64,000 nucleotides of DNA, taken from contig CAKQKI010000001.1 in the NCBI GenBank assembly GCA_934248055.1, positions 372,001-436,000 of the forward strand. The letters run 5' to 3'. The DNA comes from an uncultured Clostridia bacterium (GTDB taxonomy: Bacteria; Bacillota; Clostridia; Christensenellales; Borkfalkiaceae). The first letter of the stretch is position 1; each line of letters opens with the position of its first letter. Below, piece after piece: positions 7,815-16,614 of this stretch. Made by a program: the position numbers and the translations under genes. A model generated the notes under the pieces. That model saw only the letters and a program-made list of their open reading frames with translations, was not told where the DNA came from and made no database searches.

Positions 7815-7843
7815 ATTATACAACAACCATAAAAATATTTCAA
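7815..7843 (-). promoter_or_regulatory. Promoter of the P-loop/ThrC-like operon
   Basis: Minus-strand TTGAAA (7843-7838), 17-bp spacer, TATAAT (7820-7815), about 30 bases before the ATG at 7785. An AGGAGG site lies between. Confidence 0.8.
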
Positions 7844-7900
7844 GGGGGTAAAGTGAAATTTTTTGAAAATTTTAACAAATTTTGTTTTAAAAAGTAAAAT

Positions 7901-7941
7901 TAAAAAATCCGCCGCGCTTACGTATTTTTCCACGCGACGGA
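7901..7941 (-). terminator. Terminator after the aminotransferase gene
   Basis: On the minus strand a GC-rich 9-bp stem (7941-7933 with 7917-7909, one G-T wobble) and a 15-base loop are followed by a run of T. It closes the rpmE-prmC-prfA-aminotransferase operon. The rest of the 7786-8003 gap is AT-rich and shows only the promoter above. Confidence 0.75.
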
Positions 7942-8003
7942 ATACTTTATGAAATTTAAATAGAAAATAATTAAAAATTCGGCTTAAAATGCGAAAATAT
8001 AAA

Positions 8004-9191
8004 TTATTTTATAAGTTTTAAAAACTCTTCTATTCTGTCAAAACCTTCTTTAATATCGTTCATCGATACCGCATAAGACAGTCTTATGAAATTATCCGCG
8101 TGGAACGGAAGCCCCGGAATTACCGCAACGCCGCTGTCGGTGAGAGCGGACGCAAAACTCATACTCCCTTCGATTTTAACTCCGTTTGCGGTTTTTCCTT
8201 TAAAGCGGGAAATATCAGCAAAAACGTAAAACGCGCCTTGCGGGGTGATAAACGGAACGTTTATTTTTTCAAGACGACCGCAAATATATTTTCTTCTTTC
8301 GTCAAACGCCGCTTTCATATTTTCAATAACTTCTTCTCCGCCGCGAAGCGCCGTAACGGCGGCGTACTGAGCAAAGGAACAGGCGTTGCTCGTCGTATGC
8401 CCCTGCACACGGGAAATAGCAGCCGCGATTTTTTCGGGAGCGGCAAGATACCCTATTCGCCAACCCGTCATAGAGTACGACTTGCTCACGCCGTTTACCA
8501 CTATCGTATTGTTTTTAAGATAGTTCGATACGGAAGCGACGGAAACGTGCTTAACGCCGTCGTATACGAGTTTTTCGTAAATCTCGTCGGATATTACCAT
8601 AAGTCCGTGCTTTTCTATAACCTTGCCGAGCGCTTTAAGTTCGCTTTCGGAATAAACCGCGCCCGTAGGATTAGACGGCGAATTAAGAATAACGGCGATA
8701 GTTTTGCCCGTTATCGCGTTTTCAAGTTCTTCAGCCGTTATTTTGTAGCCGTTTTCGCTTTTAGTGTTAACTATAACGGGTATTCCGCCGCAAAGTTTTA
8801 CCTGTTCTTCGTAAGTAAACCAGAAAGGCGCAGGCAAAATAATCTCGTCGCCGTCGTCGGTTATAGCGCAAATAGCGTGATACAAAGAAGATTTTGCGCC
8901 GTCGGAAACGACTATCTGCGACGGAGAATATTCAAGACCGTTGTCTTTTAAAAACTTTTCGCAAATCGCCTGTTTCAACTCGGGAATACCCGCAACCGCC
9001 GTATACTTGGTATAGCCCTTATCGAGAGCGTTTTTTGCGCTTTCGATAATATACTCGGGGGTGTTGAAATCGGGTTCGCCCGCTGTAAAACCTATAATGG
9101 ATTTACCTTCGCTTTTAAGTTGTTTTACCTTTGCGGTGATTTCGAGCGTTGCCGAAGCGGGTACCGACGCAGCCTTTTTTGAAATTTTCAT
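8004..9191 (-). CDS. Class I PLP aminotransferase, aspartate aminotransferase type
   Basis: A 395-residue fold-type I aminotransferase. It shows the NSPSNPTGAVYSESEL substrate/PLP loop, the DEIYEKLVYD motif, the PLP lysine in GVSKSYSMTGWRIGY (near residue 235) and the C-terminal arginine in FIRLSYAVS. The closest functional type is Bacillus AspB (aspartate + 2-oxoglutarate), but class I subfamilies overlap and the substrate is not certain. Its ATG overlaps the prfA stop (ATGA). This is the last gene of the operon, and a terminator follows. A second, more distant aminotransferase is encoded at 31651-32850. Confidence 0.85.
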   Translation of the reverse strand: MKISKKAASVPASATLEITAKVKQLKSEGKSIIGFTAGEPDFNTPEYIIESAKNALDKGYTKYTAVAGIPELKQAICEKFLKDNGLEYSPSQIVVSDGAKSSLYHAICAITDDGDEIILPAPFWFTYEEQVKLCGGIPVIVNTKSENGYKITAEELENAITGKTIAVILNSPSNPTGAVYSESELKALGKVIEKHGLMVISDEIYEKLVYDGVKHVSVASVSNYLKNNTIVVNGVSKSYSMTGWRIGYLAAPEKIAAAISRVQGHTTSNACSFAQYAAVTALRGGEEVIENMKAAFDERRKYICGRLEKINVPFITPQGAFYVFADISRFKGKTANGVKIEGSMSFASALTDSGVAVIPGLPFHADNFIRLSYAVSMNDIKEGFDRIEEFLKLIK

Positions 9192-10264
9192 ATGCAGTCC
9201 TCCTCGTTTGCAAGTTTTGCTTCTCTGTCCTTTATGGCGAGAGCCTCGATCATCTCGTCTATATCGCCCGATAAAAAGTTTTCGAGAGAATATAGAGTAA
9301 AGCCTATTCTGTGATCGGTAACTCTGCCCTGCGGAAAGTTATAAGTTCTTATTCTTTCGGAACGATCTCCCGTTCCTATCTGACTTTTTCTGTTTTCGTC
9401 GTATTCTTTTCTGTACTTTGAATTATAGTAGTCGTAAAGCCTGCTTTTCAGAACTTTAAGCGCTTTTTCACGGTTTTTAATCTGCGAACGCTCGTCCTGA
9501 CAAGTTACCACGATACCCGTCGGCAAATGCGTCATACGTATACAACTTTCCGTTTTATTAACGTGCTGACCGCCTGCTCCGCTGCTGCGGTAGGTATCGA
9601 TTTTAAGGTCTTTTTCGTCGATTTTAACTTCAACGTCTTCGGCTTCGGGAAGAACGGCAACCGTGGCGGTCGACGTCTGAATACGTCCTTGCGATTCGGT
9701 TTCGGGAACACGCTGTACTCTGTGTACTCCGCTTTCGTATTTCAGTTTACTGTACGCACCCTTACCGGTAACCGAAAAAGTAACTTCTTTAACCCCGCCG
9801 AGTTCCGTGTAATTACCGTCGATTTCTTCCGTTTTAAAGCGATGCTTATCCGCGTAACCTATATACATTCTGTACAGTTCGTACGCAAACAACGCCGCTT
9901 CTTCGCCGCCCGCGCCCGCGCGGATTTCGATTATTACGTTTTTATCGTCGTTTTCGTCTTTCGGAATAAGCAGAAGTTTCAGTTCGGAAGCGATATTTTC
10001 GATTTTTTCTTTAAGATTAAGAATTTCGTCGTTTAAAAAATCGCGCATTTCGGAATCGCTTTCCGCCGCAAGAGATTTTTCGGCGTCTTCCTTTTCCGAA
10101 ACGGCTTTTTTATACTCTTTGTATTTTTCAACGACTTCCTGCATGTCGGAAAGTTCTTTGGTGTATTTTTTCCACTCGTCTATATTCCTGATTACTTCGG
10201 GATCTCCAACGAGTTCGTTTAATTTTTCGTATCTTGAAAGTATCGCTTCGAGTTTGCTCGTCAT
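9188..10264 (-). CDS. prfA: Peptide chain release factor 1
   Basis: RF1 recognises UAA/UAG and triggers peptidyl-tRNA hydrolysis. The GGQ motif is in RSSGAGGQHVNKTES (near residue 231), and the region RVQRVPETESQGRIQTSTATVAV is typical of RF1 rather than RF2. The N-terminal helical domain and full length (358 residues) are normal. It overlaps the upstream prmC fusion by four bases. That is functionally sensible, since PrmC methylates the glutamine of GGQ. Confidence 0.96.
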   Translation of the reverse strand: MTSKLEAILSRYEKLNELVGDPEVIRNIDEWKKYTKELSDMQEVVEKYKEYKKAVSEKEDAEKSLAAESDSEMRDFLNDEILNLKEKIENIASELKLLLIPKDENDDKNVIIEIRAGAGGEEAALFAYELYRMYIGYADKHRFKTEEIDGNYTELGGVKEVTFSVTGKGAYSKLKYESGVHRVQRVPETESQGRIQTSTATVAVLPEAEDVEVKIDEKDLKIDTYRSSGAGGQHVNKTESCIRMTHLPTGIVVTCQDERSQIKNREKALKVLKSRLYDYYNSKYRKEYDENRKSQIGTGDRSERIRTYNFPQGRVTDHRIGFTLYSLENFLSGDIDEMIEALAIKDREAKLANEEDCI

Positions 10265-12060
10265 AATTTAATTACCTTTATAATGCGTTCGATACCGCTT
10301 AAATCTTTTATCGTTTCAAAATCGCGGTAATTGCCCGTTTCTTTAAAAATTCTTACTATATCTTCCGCTTCGCCCGCGCCGCATTCTAGAAATACAGCGC
10401 CGTTATCAAATAAATAATCAGCCGCGTTTTTTGCGATTTTGCGATAAAAATCAAGACCGTCTTCTCCGCCGTCAAGCGCGATTAAAGGCTCGCCGAGAAC
10501 TTCTTTCTGAAGTCCTTTTATATCGCTCGTTTTAATATACGGCGGATTTGAAATTATAACGTTGAATTTGCCGTTGATGTTTTCAAAAGCGTCCGACAAA
10601 ACGAAGTTTACGTCCGCGTCGTGCTTTGCCGCATTTTCTTTTGCGAGCGAAAGGGCTTTTTCGGAAACGTCGGACGCGGTAACGGCGGCGTTAGTTTTCT
10701 TTTTTACAACAACGGCAATCGCCCCGCTCCCCGTGCATAAATCAAGCACGGAATCCGTTTCTTTTATCGTTTTCACGGCGGCTTCGACGAGTTCTTCGGT
10801 TTCGGGACGGGGTATCAGCGCCCTTTCGTCCGTTTTAAGAATAAAACCGTAAAAATCGGTATCGCCGAAAACGTATTGCAAAGGAATTCCTTTTGCGCGT
10901 TTTTTTGCATAATCCATAGCGATTTCGTACTTTTCGACGGGAACGGTAATCGTTTTGTTTAAAATTTCGGAGCGCGGCAACGAAAGCGCGCGCGACACTA
11001 TCCACTCGGCGTCGCTTTCTTCCGTAACGCCGCCCTTTAAAAGAATTTCTTTAACCTTTTTTAAAAGTAACGGCGCGTTGCCGAACACGCCGAAATCGCA
11101 TTCGGGAACGGTCTTGTCTTCATCCATTTCAAGAACCTTGTTAAACGCGGCGACGGCAACTTCTATCATACCGTCGTCAGGCTCGCGCGTTGTAAGTTTT
11201 TGCAGCGCGAGACCGGGAGCCTTGAAAATAAATACGAAAGGACTCGTGGTTTTAGCAAGCAATTTCAAAATTTCGTAAGAAATCCCCGCAACGAGCGGCA
11301 AGAACAAAAGTTTTACGCCGAAACGGAACAGTCTGCCCGCAATTCCGTCGAAAACAAGCCCCGCTTTTATCAGAACCGCGTTTACGAGCGAAAATACGAG
11401 AATACTTATGAACATTACTATAAAAGTAAAAGTAGTGCCGCACCTGTCGTGAAGACGCGTGCATTTTTTTACGTTTTCAACCGTTAACGGCAAGCCTTTT
11501 TCGTAACAGGAAATGGTTTTGTGTTCCGCGCCGTGATACATATACGTGCGCCTTACGTCTTTAAAAAGCGAAGTGAGTAAAATATATAAAATAAATATCA
11601 GAATTCTTACCAGACCTTCGCATAAAAAATACCAACCCGAATAAGCGGGAACGAACGGCAATAAATCTGAAATTTTTTGCGGGAGATAGAAAAATAAGAA
11701 CAGCGATAGTAAAAGCCCTAACGCAACGCCGAAAAAAGTGGCGGTGTCGGCGGCTTTTACGCCCGTTTTTTTCTCAACTAAATCGTCGAATTTCGACGTT
11801 TCTTCTTCGCCGAAAACAGAAGCCGAACGCGAAAGCGCGCGCGTCCCGCCGACAAGAGAATCGAAAAAGCATACCACGCCGCGAATAACGGGAATTTTTG
11901 TGATTTTTCCGCGATTTTCGGGAAGACGGCGCGCTTCTATAAGTATTCTGCCCGACTCGTCGCGAACGGCTGTCGCCGCGGCGGTCGCTCCGCGCATCAT
12001 TACGCCTTCTATAACGGCTTGTCCGCCGATAGAAGTCTTTTTAACGTTTTCTTTTTTCAT
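10261..12060 (-). CDS. prmC: DUF1385 membrane protein fused to PrmC (release factor glutamine methyltransferase)
   Basis: A 599-residue two-domain protein. Residues ~1-300 are a DUF1385 protein: GGQAVIEGVMMRGA at the start, several hydrophobic segments, and YMYHGAEHKTISCYE with HDRCGTTFTF. Residues ~310-599 are a complete PrmC: an N-terminal helical domain, a SAM-binding loop VLDLCTGSGAIAV and the NPPY motif in IISNPPYIKTSDI. PrmC N5-methylates the GGQ glutamine of release factors. In related Firmicutes these are normally two adjacent genes; here they are one reading frame, which would tether the methyltransferase to the membrane. The ATG at 12060 is chosen over an upstream in-frame TTG; no clear ribosome binding site is seen. 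Confidence 0.88.
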   Translation of the reverse strand: MKKENVKKTSIGGQAVIEGVMMRGATAAATAVRDESGRILIEARRLPENRGKITKIPVIRGVVCFFDSLVGGTRALSRSASVFGEEETSKFDDLVEKKTGVKAADTATFFGVALGLLLSLFLFFYLPQKISDLLPFVPAYSGWYFLCEGLVRILIFILYILLTSLFKDVRRTYMYHGAEHKTISCYEKGLPLTVENVKKCTRLHDRCGTTFTFIVMFISILVFSLVNAVLIKAGLVFDGIAGRLFRFGVKLLFLPLVAGISYEILKLLAKTTSPFVFIFKAPGLALQKLTTREPDDGMIEVAVAAFNKVLEMDEDKTVPECDFGVFGNAPLLLKKVKEILLKGGVTEESDAEWIVSRALSLPRSEILNKTITVPVEKYEIAMDYAKKRAKGIPLQYVFGDTDFYGFILKTDERALIPRPETEELVEAAVKTIKETDSVLDLCTGSGAIAVVVKKKTNAAVTASDVSEKALSLAKENAAKHDADVNFVLSDAFENINGKFNVIISNPPYIKTSDIKGLQKEVLGEPLIALDGGEDGLDFYRKIAKNAADYLFDNGAVFLECGAGEAEDIVRIFKETGNYRDFETIKDLSGIERIIKVIKL

Positions 12061-12080
12061 AGACAAACAAATAAGATAAT

Positions 12081-12130
12081 AAAACGGCGCCAAGAAAATC
12101 TCGACGCCGCGACATACCGAAAACGGTATA
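12081..12130 (-). terminator. Stem-loops between rpmE and the prmC fusion (attenuator-like)
   Basis: Just after the rpmE stop, the minus strand has a 6-bp hairpin with an AAAA/TTTT loop (12130-12115). It is followed by a 7-bp stem (12109-12103 with 12091-12085) and TTTTATTAT. The second looks like a weak rho-independent terminator that would uncouple abundant rpmE message from the downstream genes. Confidence 0.5.
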
Positions 12131-12143
12131 AGTTTCAGATAAA

Positions 12144-12347
12144 TCAGATACCGTATCTTTTCTTAAATTTATCAACGCGTCCGCCGACGTCGACAAGTTT
12201 TTGCTTGCCGGTAAAGAACGGGTGGCATTTGGAACAGATATCGACCTTTATAACGTCAACGTTCTTGGTAGTGCCCGTGCGGAAAGTTTCGCCGCAAGCG
12301 CATTGAACGGTAACGATTTTATATTCCGGATGAATATTACTCTTCAT
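12144..12347 (-). CDS. rpmE: Ribosomal protein L31 (zinc-binding type)
   Basis: 67 residues. It starts MKSNIHPEYK and has the four zinc-ligand positions in CACGETF and DICSKCHPF. This is the C+ form, used when zinc is sufficient. The start at 12347 is fixed by AGAGGTGAT five bases upstream, so an in-frame GTG nine bases earlier is rejected. The linkage to prmC and prfA is classical for Firmicutes. Confidence 0.97.
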   Translation of the reverse strand: MKSNIHPEYKIVTVQCACGETFRTGTTKNVDVIKVDICSKCHPFFTGKQKLVDVGGRVDKFKKRYGI

Positions 12348-12379
12348 ACTTATCACCTCTTCAAATTTATTACTAAGTT

Positions 12380-12408
12380 ATTATATATGAATTTTCTTTT
12401 CAAGTCAA
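12380..12408 (-). promoter_or_regulatory. rpmE operon promoter
   Basis: Minus-strand TTGACT (12408-12403), a 17-bp spacer and TATAAT (12385-12380), about 32 bases before the rpmE ATG. It is close to consensus, as expected for a ribosomal protein gene. Confidence 0.85.
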
Positions 12409-12529
12409 CTTTTTTAACGCCAAATTTAATAGTTTTGTATTTTTTTTTAAAATTTTACGCTTGCGCCGCTATATATTGCGTTCCGCAACTCTTATAAACG
12501 GCATATTTGCCGTCACGGCGATTATTTAC

Positions 12530-12558
12530 TTGCAAAATGCGTCGGTATGGTATATAAT
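12530..12558 (+). promoter_or_regulatory. Promoter abutting the dehydrogenase-like ATG (predicted leaderless)
   Basis: TTGCAA (12530-12535), 17-bp spacer, TATAAT (12553-12558), then seven bases and the ATG at 12566. The start point would fall at the ATG, and no ribosome binding site exists. Confidence 0.75.
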
Positions 12559-12565
12559 TAGTAGT

Positions 12566-13555
12566 ATGATAAATTTTCAGGTGACGGGCGCAGGCGAACT
12601 TACGAAAGTAAACTCGCAATGCAACTTAGAGCACGTTGACAACGTAAAAGTTAAAATTACGAAATGCCTGATAACCGGTGCGGACATTGCCGATTATTTA
12701 GGTCTTACGGGGCGCGAAACGCCGTTTACCCCGTCGAAAATAGCAACCGCTCAGATAACGGAAACGCTTCAGGAATCCAACTATTTCACAAAAGGCACGA
12801 AAGTTTTTCTTGCGCCTGAAACGTATTACGATTTACCCGTTTGCGAACGCGAAAAAGGTCTTGTCGGCTCGAACGACGGATTTTTAAAAGAATTTGCGGT
12901 AGTTCCTAAAAAATTCGCGCACATTCTTCCGCAGAACGTTACCGAAAACGACGCTTTATTTATCTATCATATCAACCTTGCCCTGTCGGTTATCGACTCT
13001 TTAACGCTCGAAAAAGGCGAATACGTTGCAATAGTCGGCGGCAATATTCTGGCAAATATAATAGCGCAACTCGTAAGTTACTATAAAGCGGTTCCCGTGG
13101 TTATAGACGAAAACGACGAAAATCTCGAATTAGCGGCGAAGACGGACGTTTATTACACTCTTAAAACGAGCAAAAATCTCGAAAGCGAAATCTTGTCGAT
13201 AACGGGCGGCAGACGGTGCAGAAAAGCCGTTTATATAACCGATTCGGAAACGGGAGTGGATATTATCGGAAAAGTTTCGTCCGACGGCGCGAAAACTTGC
13301 GTAACGGGATTTTACGAAACGAACGAAAAGTTTTCGCTTGCGGTTCCTTTTAATAAGCAACTCGAAATCAAGTTCGTGCGCGGCGGCGTTGAAAACGTAG
13401 GCACGGCGATAAATCTTCTTGCGCAAAAGGCTTTACAACTCAATTATTACGATTTATCCGATTATAAACTCGATTACGTGCAGAAACATTTTGAAAACCA
13501 CGCGGAAAAATTCAAAAACGGCTCGTTTAAGGAATTTTCCGTCAACCTTTTATAA
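12566..13555 (+). CDS. Medium-chain dehydrogenase/reductase-like protein without zinc ligands
   Basis: 329 residues from the ATG at 12566; 35 further in-frame codons upstream overlap the promoter and are rejected. The N-terminal half follows the GroES-like fold of zinc alcohol dehydrogenases: KITKCLITGADIADYLG occupies the place of the CGSD...G loop, and PFTPSKIATAQITE the place of GHE.aG.V.E. The zinc-ligand Cys, His and Glu are not there. A Rossmann segment follows (YVAIVGGNILANIIAQLV), with GGN instead of the usual GxGxxG. Loss of zinc ligands and a weak dinucleotide motif suggest a non-zinc reductase or a binding protein. The 3' end overlaps convergent murC by 14 bases. Confidence 0.6.
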   Translation: MINFQVTGAGELTKVNSQCNLEHVDNVKVKITKCLITGADIADYLGLTGRETPFTPSKIATAQITETLQESNYFTKGTKVFLAPETYYDLPVCEREKGLVGSNDGFLKEFAVVPKKFAHILPQNVTENDALFIYHINLALSVIDSLTLEKGEYVAIVGGNILANIIAQLVSYYKAVPVVIDENDENLELAAKTDVYYTLKTSKNLESEILSITGGRRCRKAVYITDSETGVDIIGKVSSDGAKTCVTGFYETNEKFSLAVPFNKQLEIKFVRGGVENVGTAINLLAQKALQLNYYDLSDYKLDYVQKHFENHAEKFKNGSFKEFSVNLL

Positions 13556-14888
13556 GAGCAACGAATTTATCGTAAATATCCCCCGCGCCGAGAATCAGAA
13601 CGGGCTTTTCGGTATCGGAACGCATAATCATATCGAATGCGTCGCATGCGCTCACAGCGTATGCGGCGTTTTTAATTTCTTCTGCGAGTTTTTGCGAAGA
13701 GCCGTCGTAATCGAAAACTTCCCTTGCCGCGTATTCTTTTAATAATATCACGTTGCGCCCGGAAAAGGCTTTAACGAAATCGGAAAACAATAATTTCGTG
13801 CGGGAATACGTGTGCGGCTGAAAAACAACGGAGTAGCCGTTAACGAAAACTTCGTCGGCGGTTTTCAAGGTCGCTTTAATTTCTTCGGGATGATGACAGT
13901 AATCGGCAATAAACTTTATTCCGTTCTTTTCTCCGATAAATTCAAAACGCCTTTTAACGCCCGAAAATTTTTCTATGCCTTCGACTATTTTTTCGTTGTC
14001 TATTCCGTATTCTTTACATACGGCAATTGCCGCCAGCGCGTTATAAACGTTATGCCTGCCGTAAACGTTAAGCCCTGCCCTGAATTCTTTTTTACCCTTA
14101 TAAACGCAATCGAAAGAATACTTTCCGCCGCTACTTAATAAATCGACGGCGGTAAAATCGCCGCTATTAAAAATCGAGTAAGTTATTCTTTTTCCGCCGT
14201 ATTGTTTAAGAAAAAAGTCGTCGTTATTCACAATGCGCAAAGCCGCCCTGTCAAGATAATCAAAAAACGCGGCTTTTAAATTTTCCATGGTTTTATACGA
14301 ATCGAGATGATCCCCGTCAACGTTCAGAACGACGGCGGTTTCGGTTTTTATATCGTAAATATTTCCGTCGTATTCGCAAACTTCGGATATTGCGTAACGG
14401 GAGCCGTTGTCGCTATGAAAATTACCGAAAGTATAATCCGAGCCGCCTATAAACGAAGTAAAAGGCTTAAAAAGAGAAAAAACGCCGCTCAGCATAGCCG
14501 TTGCGGTGGTTTTTCCGTGAGTTCCGCCAACGCCTACGGAATGCGGAAAAACCGATAAAATTTCGCCGAGAAGTTCCGACCTTTTCAGTACGGGCTTTTT
14601 TAGTTTTGCGGCAAGAACGAGTTCCGGGTCGTCGATTTTAATCGCCGAAGTTTTTACCACGACGTCGGCCGACGCAACGAGTTTTTCAGCCGCGCTTTCG
14701 CCGCAAGGCGAATTTCTGATTACGACGTTTGCGCCGAGCGCGGATAATTCTTCAAGGGTTTTTATACCCGCCTTATCGCTGCCGCTTACGTTAAAACCTT
14801 TTTTTATAAGATATTTTGCAAGGGCGCTCATTCCCGCGCCGCCTATTCCGATAAAATGAACGGCAATGCCGTTATCGCTTGTTTGCAT
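13542..14888 (-). CDS. murC: UDP-N-acetylmuramate--L-alanine ligase
   Basis: Adds L-Ala to UDP-MurNAc in cytoplasmic peptidoglycan synthesis. It shows the N-terminal Rossmann loop GIGGAGMSALAKYL, the ATP-binding P-loop GTHGKTTATAML, a Mur ligase middle domain (LNVDGDHLDSY) and the C-terminal domain with the histidine in DYCHHPEEI. 448 residues is normal. It is monocistronic: a terminator lies upstream, and the convergent dehydrogenase-like gene overlaps its 3' end. No ribosome binding site is visible before the ATG. A TAAAAT five bases upstream could be a -10, but no good -35 fits, so leaderless transcription is only a possibility. Confidence 0.96.
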   Translation of the reverse strand: MQTSDNGIAVHFIGIGGAGMSALAKYLIKKGFNVSGSDKAGIKTLEELSALGANVVIRNSPCGESAAEKLVASADVVVKTSAIKIDDPELVLAAKLKKPVLKRSELLGEILSVFPHSVGVGGTHGKTTATAMLSGVFSLFKPFTSFIGGSDYTFGNFHSDNGSRYAISEVCEYDGNIYDIKTETAVVLNVDGDHLDSYKTMENLKAAFFDYLDRAALRIVNNDDFFLKQYGGKRITYSIFNSGDFTAVDLLSSGGKYSFDCVYKGKKEFRAGLNVYGRHNVYNALAAIAVCKEYGIDNEKIVEGIEKFSGVKRRFEFIGEKNGIKFIADYCHHPEEIKATLKTADEVFVNGYSVVFQPHTYSRTKLLFSDFVKAFSGRNVILLKEYAAREVFDYDGSSQKLAEEIKNAAYAVSACDAFDMIMRSDTEKPVLILGAGDIYDKFVALIKG

Positions 14889-14931
14889 ACGCTATTTTAT
14901 GAGTTTTTAACTCAAAAATTGCGTATTTATG

Positions 14932-14979
14932 AAAAAAGCGGGTATAAAACCGCAATTTTCCGTCGGAATTTATACCTGC
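14932..14979 (-). terminator. Terminator of the glycan-synthesis cassette
   Basis: Minus-strand stem of 11 positions (14979-14969 with 14948-14938, one mismatch) with a 20-base loop, followed by TTTTTT. It overlaps the stop codon of the glycosyltransferase gene. Confidence 0.75.
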
Positions 14980-15809
14980 TTTTCGTTTCGGGCGAATTTT
15001 TTAAATACCGCGCTTCTTACCGAAGCGGGTAAAAGTATTTCTACTATAAATCTTTTGATAACGTTAGTAAAATACGTGCCGAAATTTATAATTTTTTTGT
15101 TCAGCATATATTTTTGCAAAAATTTTTCGCTTTTGAAATATTTAAAGCCGCCGCGGCGTTTAAACATATCTTTTCCCGTTCTCACGTTTACGAGCGTCGT
15201 TCCGGTGTTTGCCATAACCGCGCCGTTTTCAAACATTCTTATCCATAGATAATAATCTTCGTTCCAGAATAAATCTTTATATCCGCCTGCCGATAAAACG
15301 GCGGATTTTTTAAACATTACCGTCATGTGATTGAACGGGCATCGCTTTTTAAGAAATTTTGCGATTTCTTCGTTTGAAGAAGGAACCTTTCTCATCGAAA
15401 CGACGTTCGTTTCTTCGCCCGTGAATTCGGTTATATCTCCCCCTACTATATCCGTTGCGGGGTTGTTTTTAAAAAATTTTAACTGAGTGTAAAACCTGTC
15501 GGGAACGGCAACGTCGTCGCTGTCCATTCTGGCGATTAACCCGTGCGAGCAATTATCGACGGCAATTTTCAAAGCGTTGCCGAGTCCGCCGTTTTTTTCA
15601 AGTCTTATTACTTTAAAAAAATCGTATTTTTCAAGATATTTATCGATAACGGCGTTTAAACCGTCCGACAAAGGACCGTCTGCAACGAGAATAATCTCGT
15701 CGGGCGGCACGGTCTGAAATTCGGTAATGCTCTGTAAAGCCCTGTCAAAAAACGCGGGTTCGTCGTTTTTATATACCGACATCGCCACCGAAAATAACGC
15801 TCTTTCCAT
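14970..15809 (-). CDS. Family 2 glycosyltransferase
   Basis: 279 residues from the ATG at 15809, one base after the stop of the sugar transferase; a longer frame upstream only shadows that gene. GT-A fold with the start FSVAMSVYKNDEPAFF, a DxD-type metal site in ARMDSDDVAVPDRF and the acceptor-base region WNEDYYLWIRM. It transfers a sugar from a nucleotide donor to a growing lipid-linked glycan; the specific sugar cannot be read. It is the last gene of a DegT, sugar transferase, GT2 cassette. Confidence 0.85.
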   Translation of the reverse strand: MERALFSVAMSVYKNDEPAFFDRALQSITEFQTVPPDEIILVADGPLSDGLNAVIDKYLEKYDFFKVIRLEKNGGLGNALKIAVDNCSHGLIARMDSDDVAVPDRFYTQLKFFKNNPATDIVGGDITEFTGEETNVVSMRKVPSSNEEIAKFLKKRCPFNHMTVMFKKSAVLSAGGYKDLFWNEDYYLWIRMFENGAVMANTGTTLVNVRTGKDMFKRRGGFKYFKSEKFLQKYMLNKKIINFGTYFTNVIKRFIVEILLPASVRSAVFKKFARNEKQV

Positions 15810-15810
15810 T

Positions 15811-16614
15811 TTAAACCTGCTTTTTATCTTCTGAAAGACGCTTCTTCGCTTCCAGTAATTTTTCATCGTATTCTTCTTTGGTAATTTCAGATCTTGAAAG
15901 CAACCAGTCGCCGTAATCAATATCCGAAACGGTGCCTTCGCGGACGACGCCCGAACGCTTTATTACTTTAAAAAAAGTTTTGAATACGATGGCAACGTCT
16001 TTAAAAAAAGATATATCGTTTACGTATTCGAGATCCATTTTTAACTTATCTTCCCACGAAACGGAATTTCTGCCGTTTACCTGCGCAAGCCCCGTAAGCC
16101 CCGGGCGGACGTTATGACGATTACGCTGCTCGTCTGACATAAAATACATATCTTTTACGAGTTGCGGTCTCGGCCCCACTATCGACATATCGCCTTTTAA
16201 AATATTAAAAAGTTCGCTCAGTTCGTCGAGAGAAGAAGATCTTAAAAACTTGCCGTATTTATTAAGGCGCATTTCGTCCGGCAGGAAATTTCCGTAAGCG
16301 TCTTTTTTATTGCTCATCGTCCTGAATTTTATCATGCTGAAAATCTTCTCGTTGCCGTTCCCGTCTTTTTTCCCGGGTCTTTTCTGAACGAAAAACGGAT
16401 TGCCGCGCATGGCAATACTTCCGCTTATCATAAGCAAAATCAATAGCGGCGAGAAAACGATTATTGCGGTAAAAGATAAAACGACGTCGTAAAACCGTTT
16501 GAAAAATTGCCTGTACAGCGCGCAGGAAAGAAAAATCAACAGCGCCGCCGAAAATATGCAGATAACGATTATCCCCCACCGGGTTTCAGTTAAAGAAATA
16601 AAAAAACTTTTCAT
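15811..16614 (-). CDS. Initiating sugar transferase (undecaprenyl-phosphate phosphoglycosyltransferase)
   Basis: 267 residues from the ATG that overlaps the DegT stop as TAATG. Two hydrophobic N-terminal stretches are followed by the monotopic phosphoglycosyltransferase core: KRFYDVVLSF, EKIFSMIKFRTM, SSLDELSELFNILKGDMSIV, GPRP and the RPGLTGLAQVNGR motif. Such enzymes attach the first sugar-1-phosphate to undecaprenyl phosphate at the cytoplasmic membrane face. With a DegT aminotransferase upstream, the sugar is probably an amino sugar such as a bacillosamine-type hexose (inference). Confidence 0.9.
   Translation of the reverse strand: MKSFFISLTETRWGIIVICIFSAALLIFLSCALYRQFFKRFYDVVLSFTAIIVFSPLLILLMISGSIAMRGNPFFVQKRPGKKDGNGNEKIFSMIKFRTMSNKKDAYGNFLPDEMRLNKYGKFLRSSSLDELSELFNILKGDMSIVGPRPQLVKDMYFMSDEQRNRHNVRPGLTGLAQVNGRNSVSWEDKLKMDLEYVNDISFFKDVAIVFKTFFKVIKRSGVVREGTVSDIDYGDWLLSRSEITKEEYDEKLLEAKKRLSEDKKQV

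Noticed and set aside
14889..14930. A murC leaderless promoter
   Set aside because: TAAAAT lies five bases before the ATG, but no acceptable -35 occurs at 16-18 bp, so it was not counted with the other three.
15810..15920. N-terminal extension of the GT2 glycosyltransferase
   Set aside because: It shadows the end of the sugar transferase; the ATG at 15809 one base after that stop is better.
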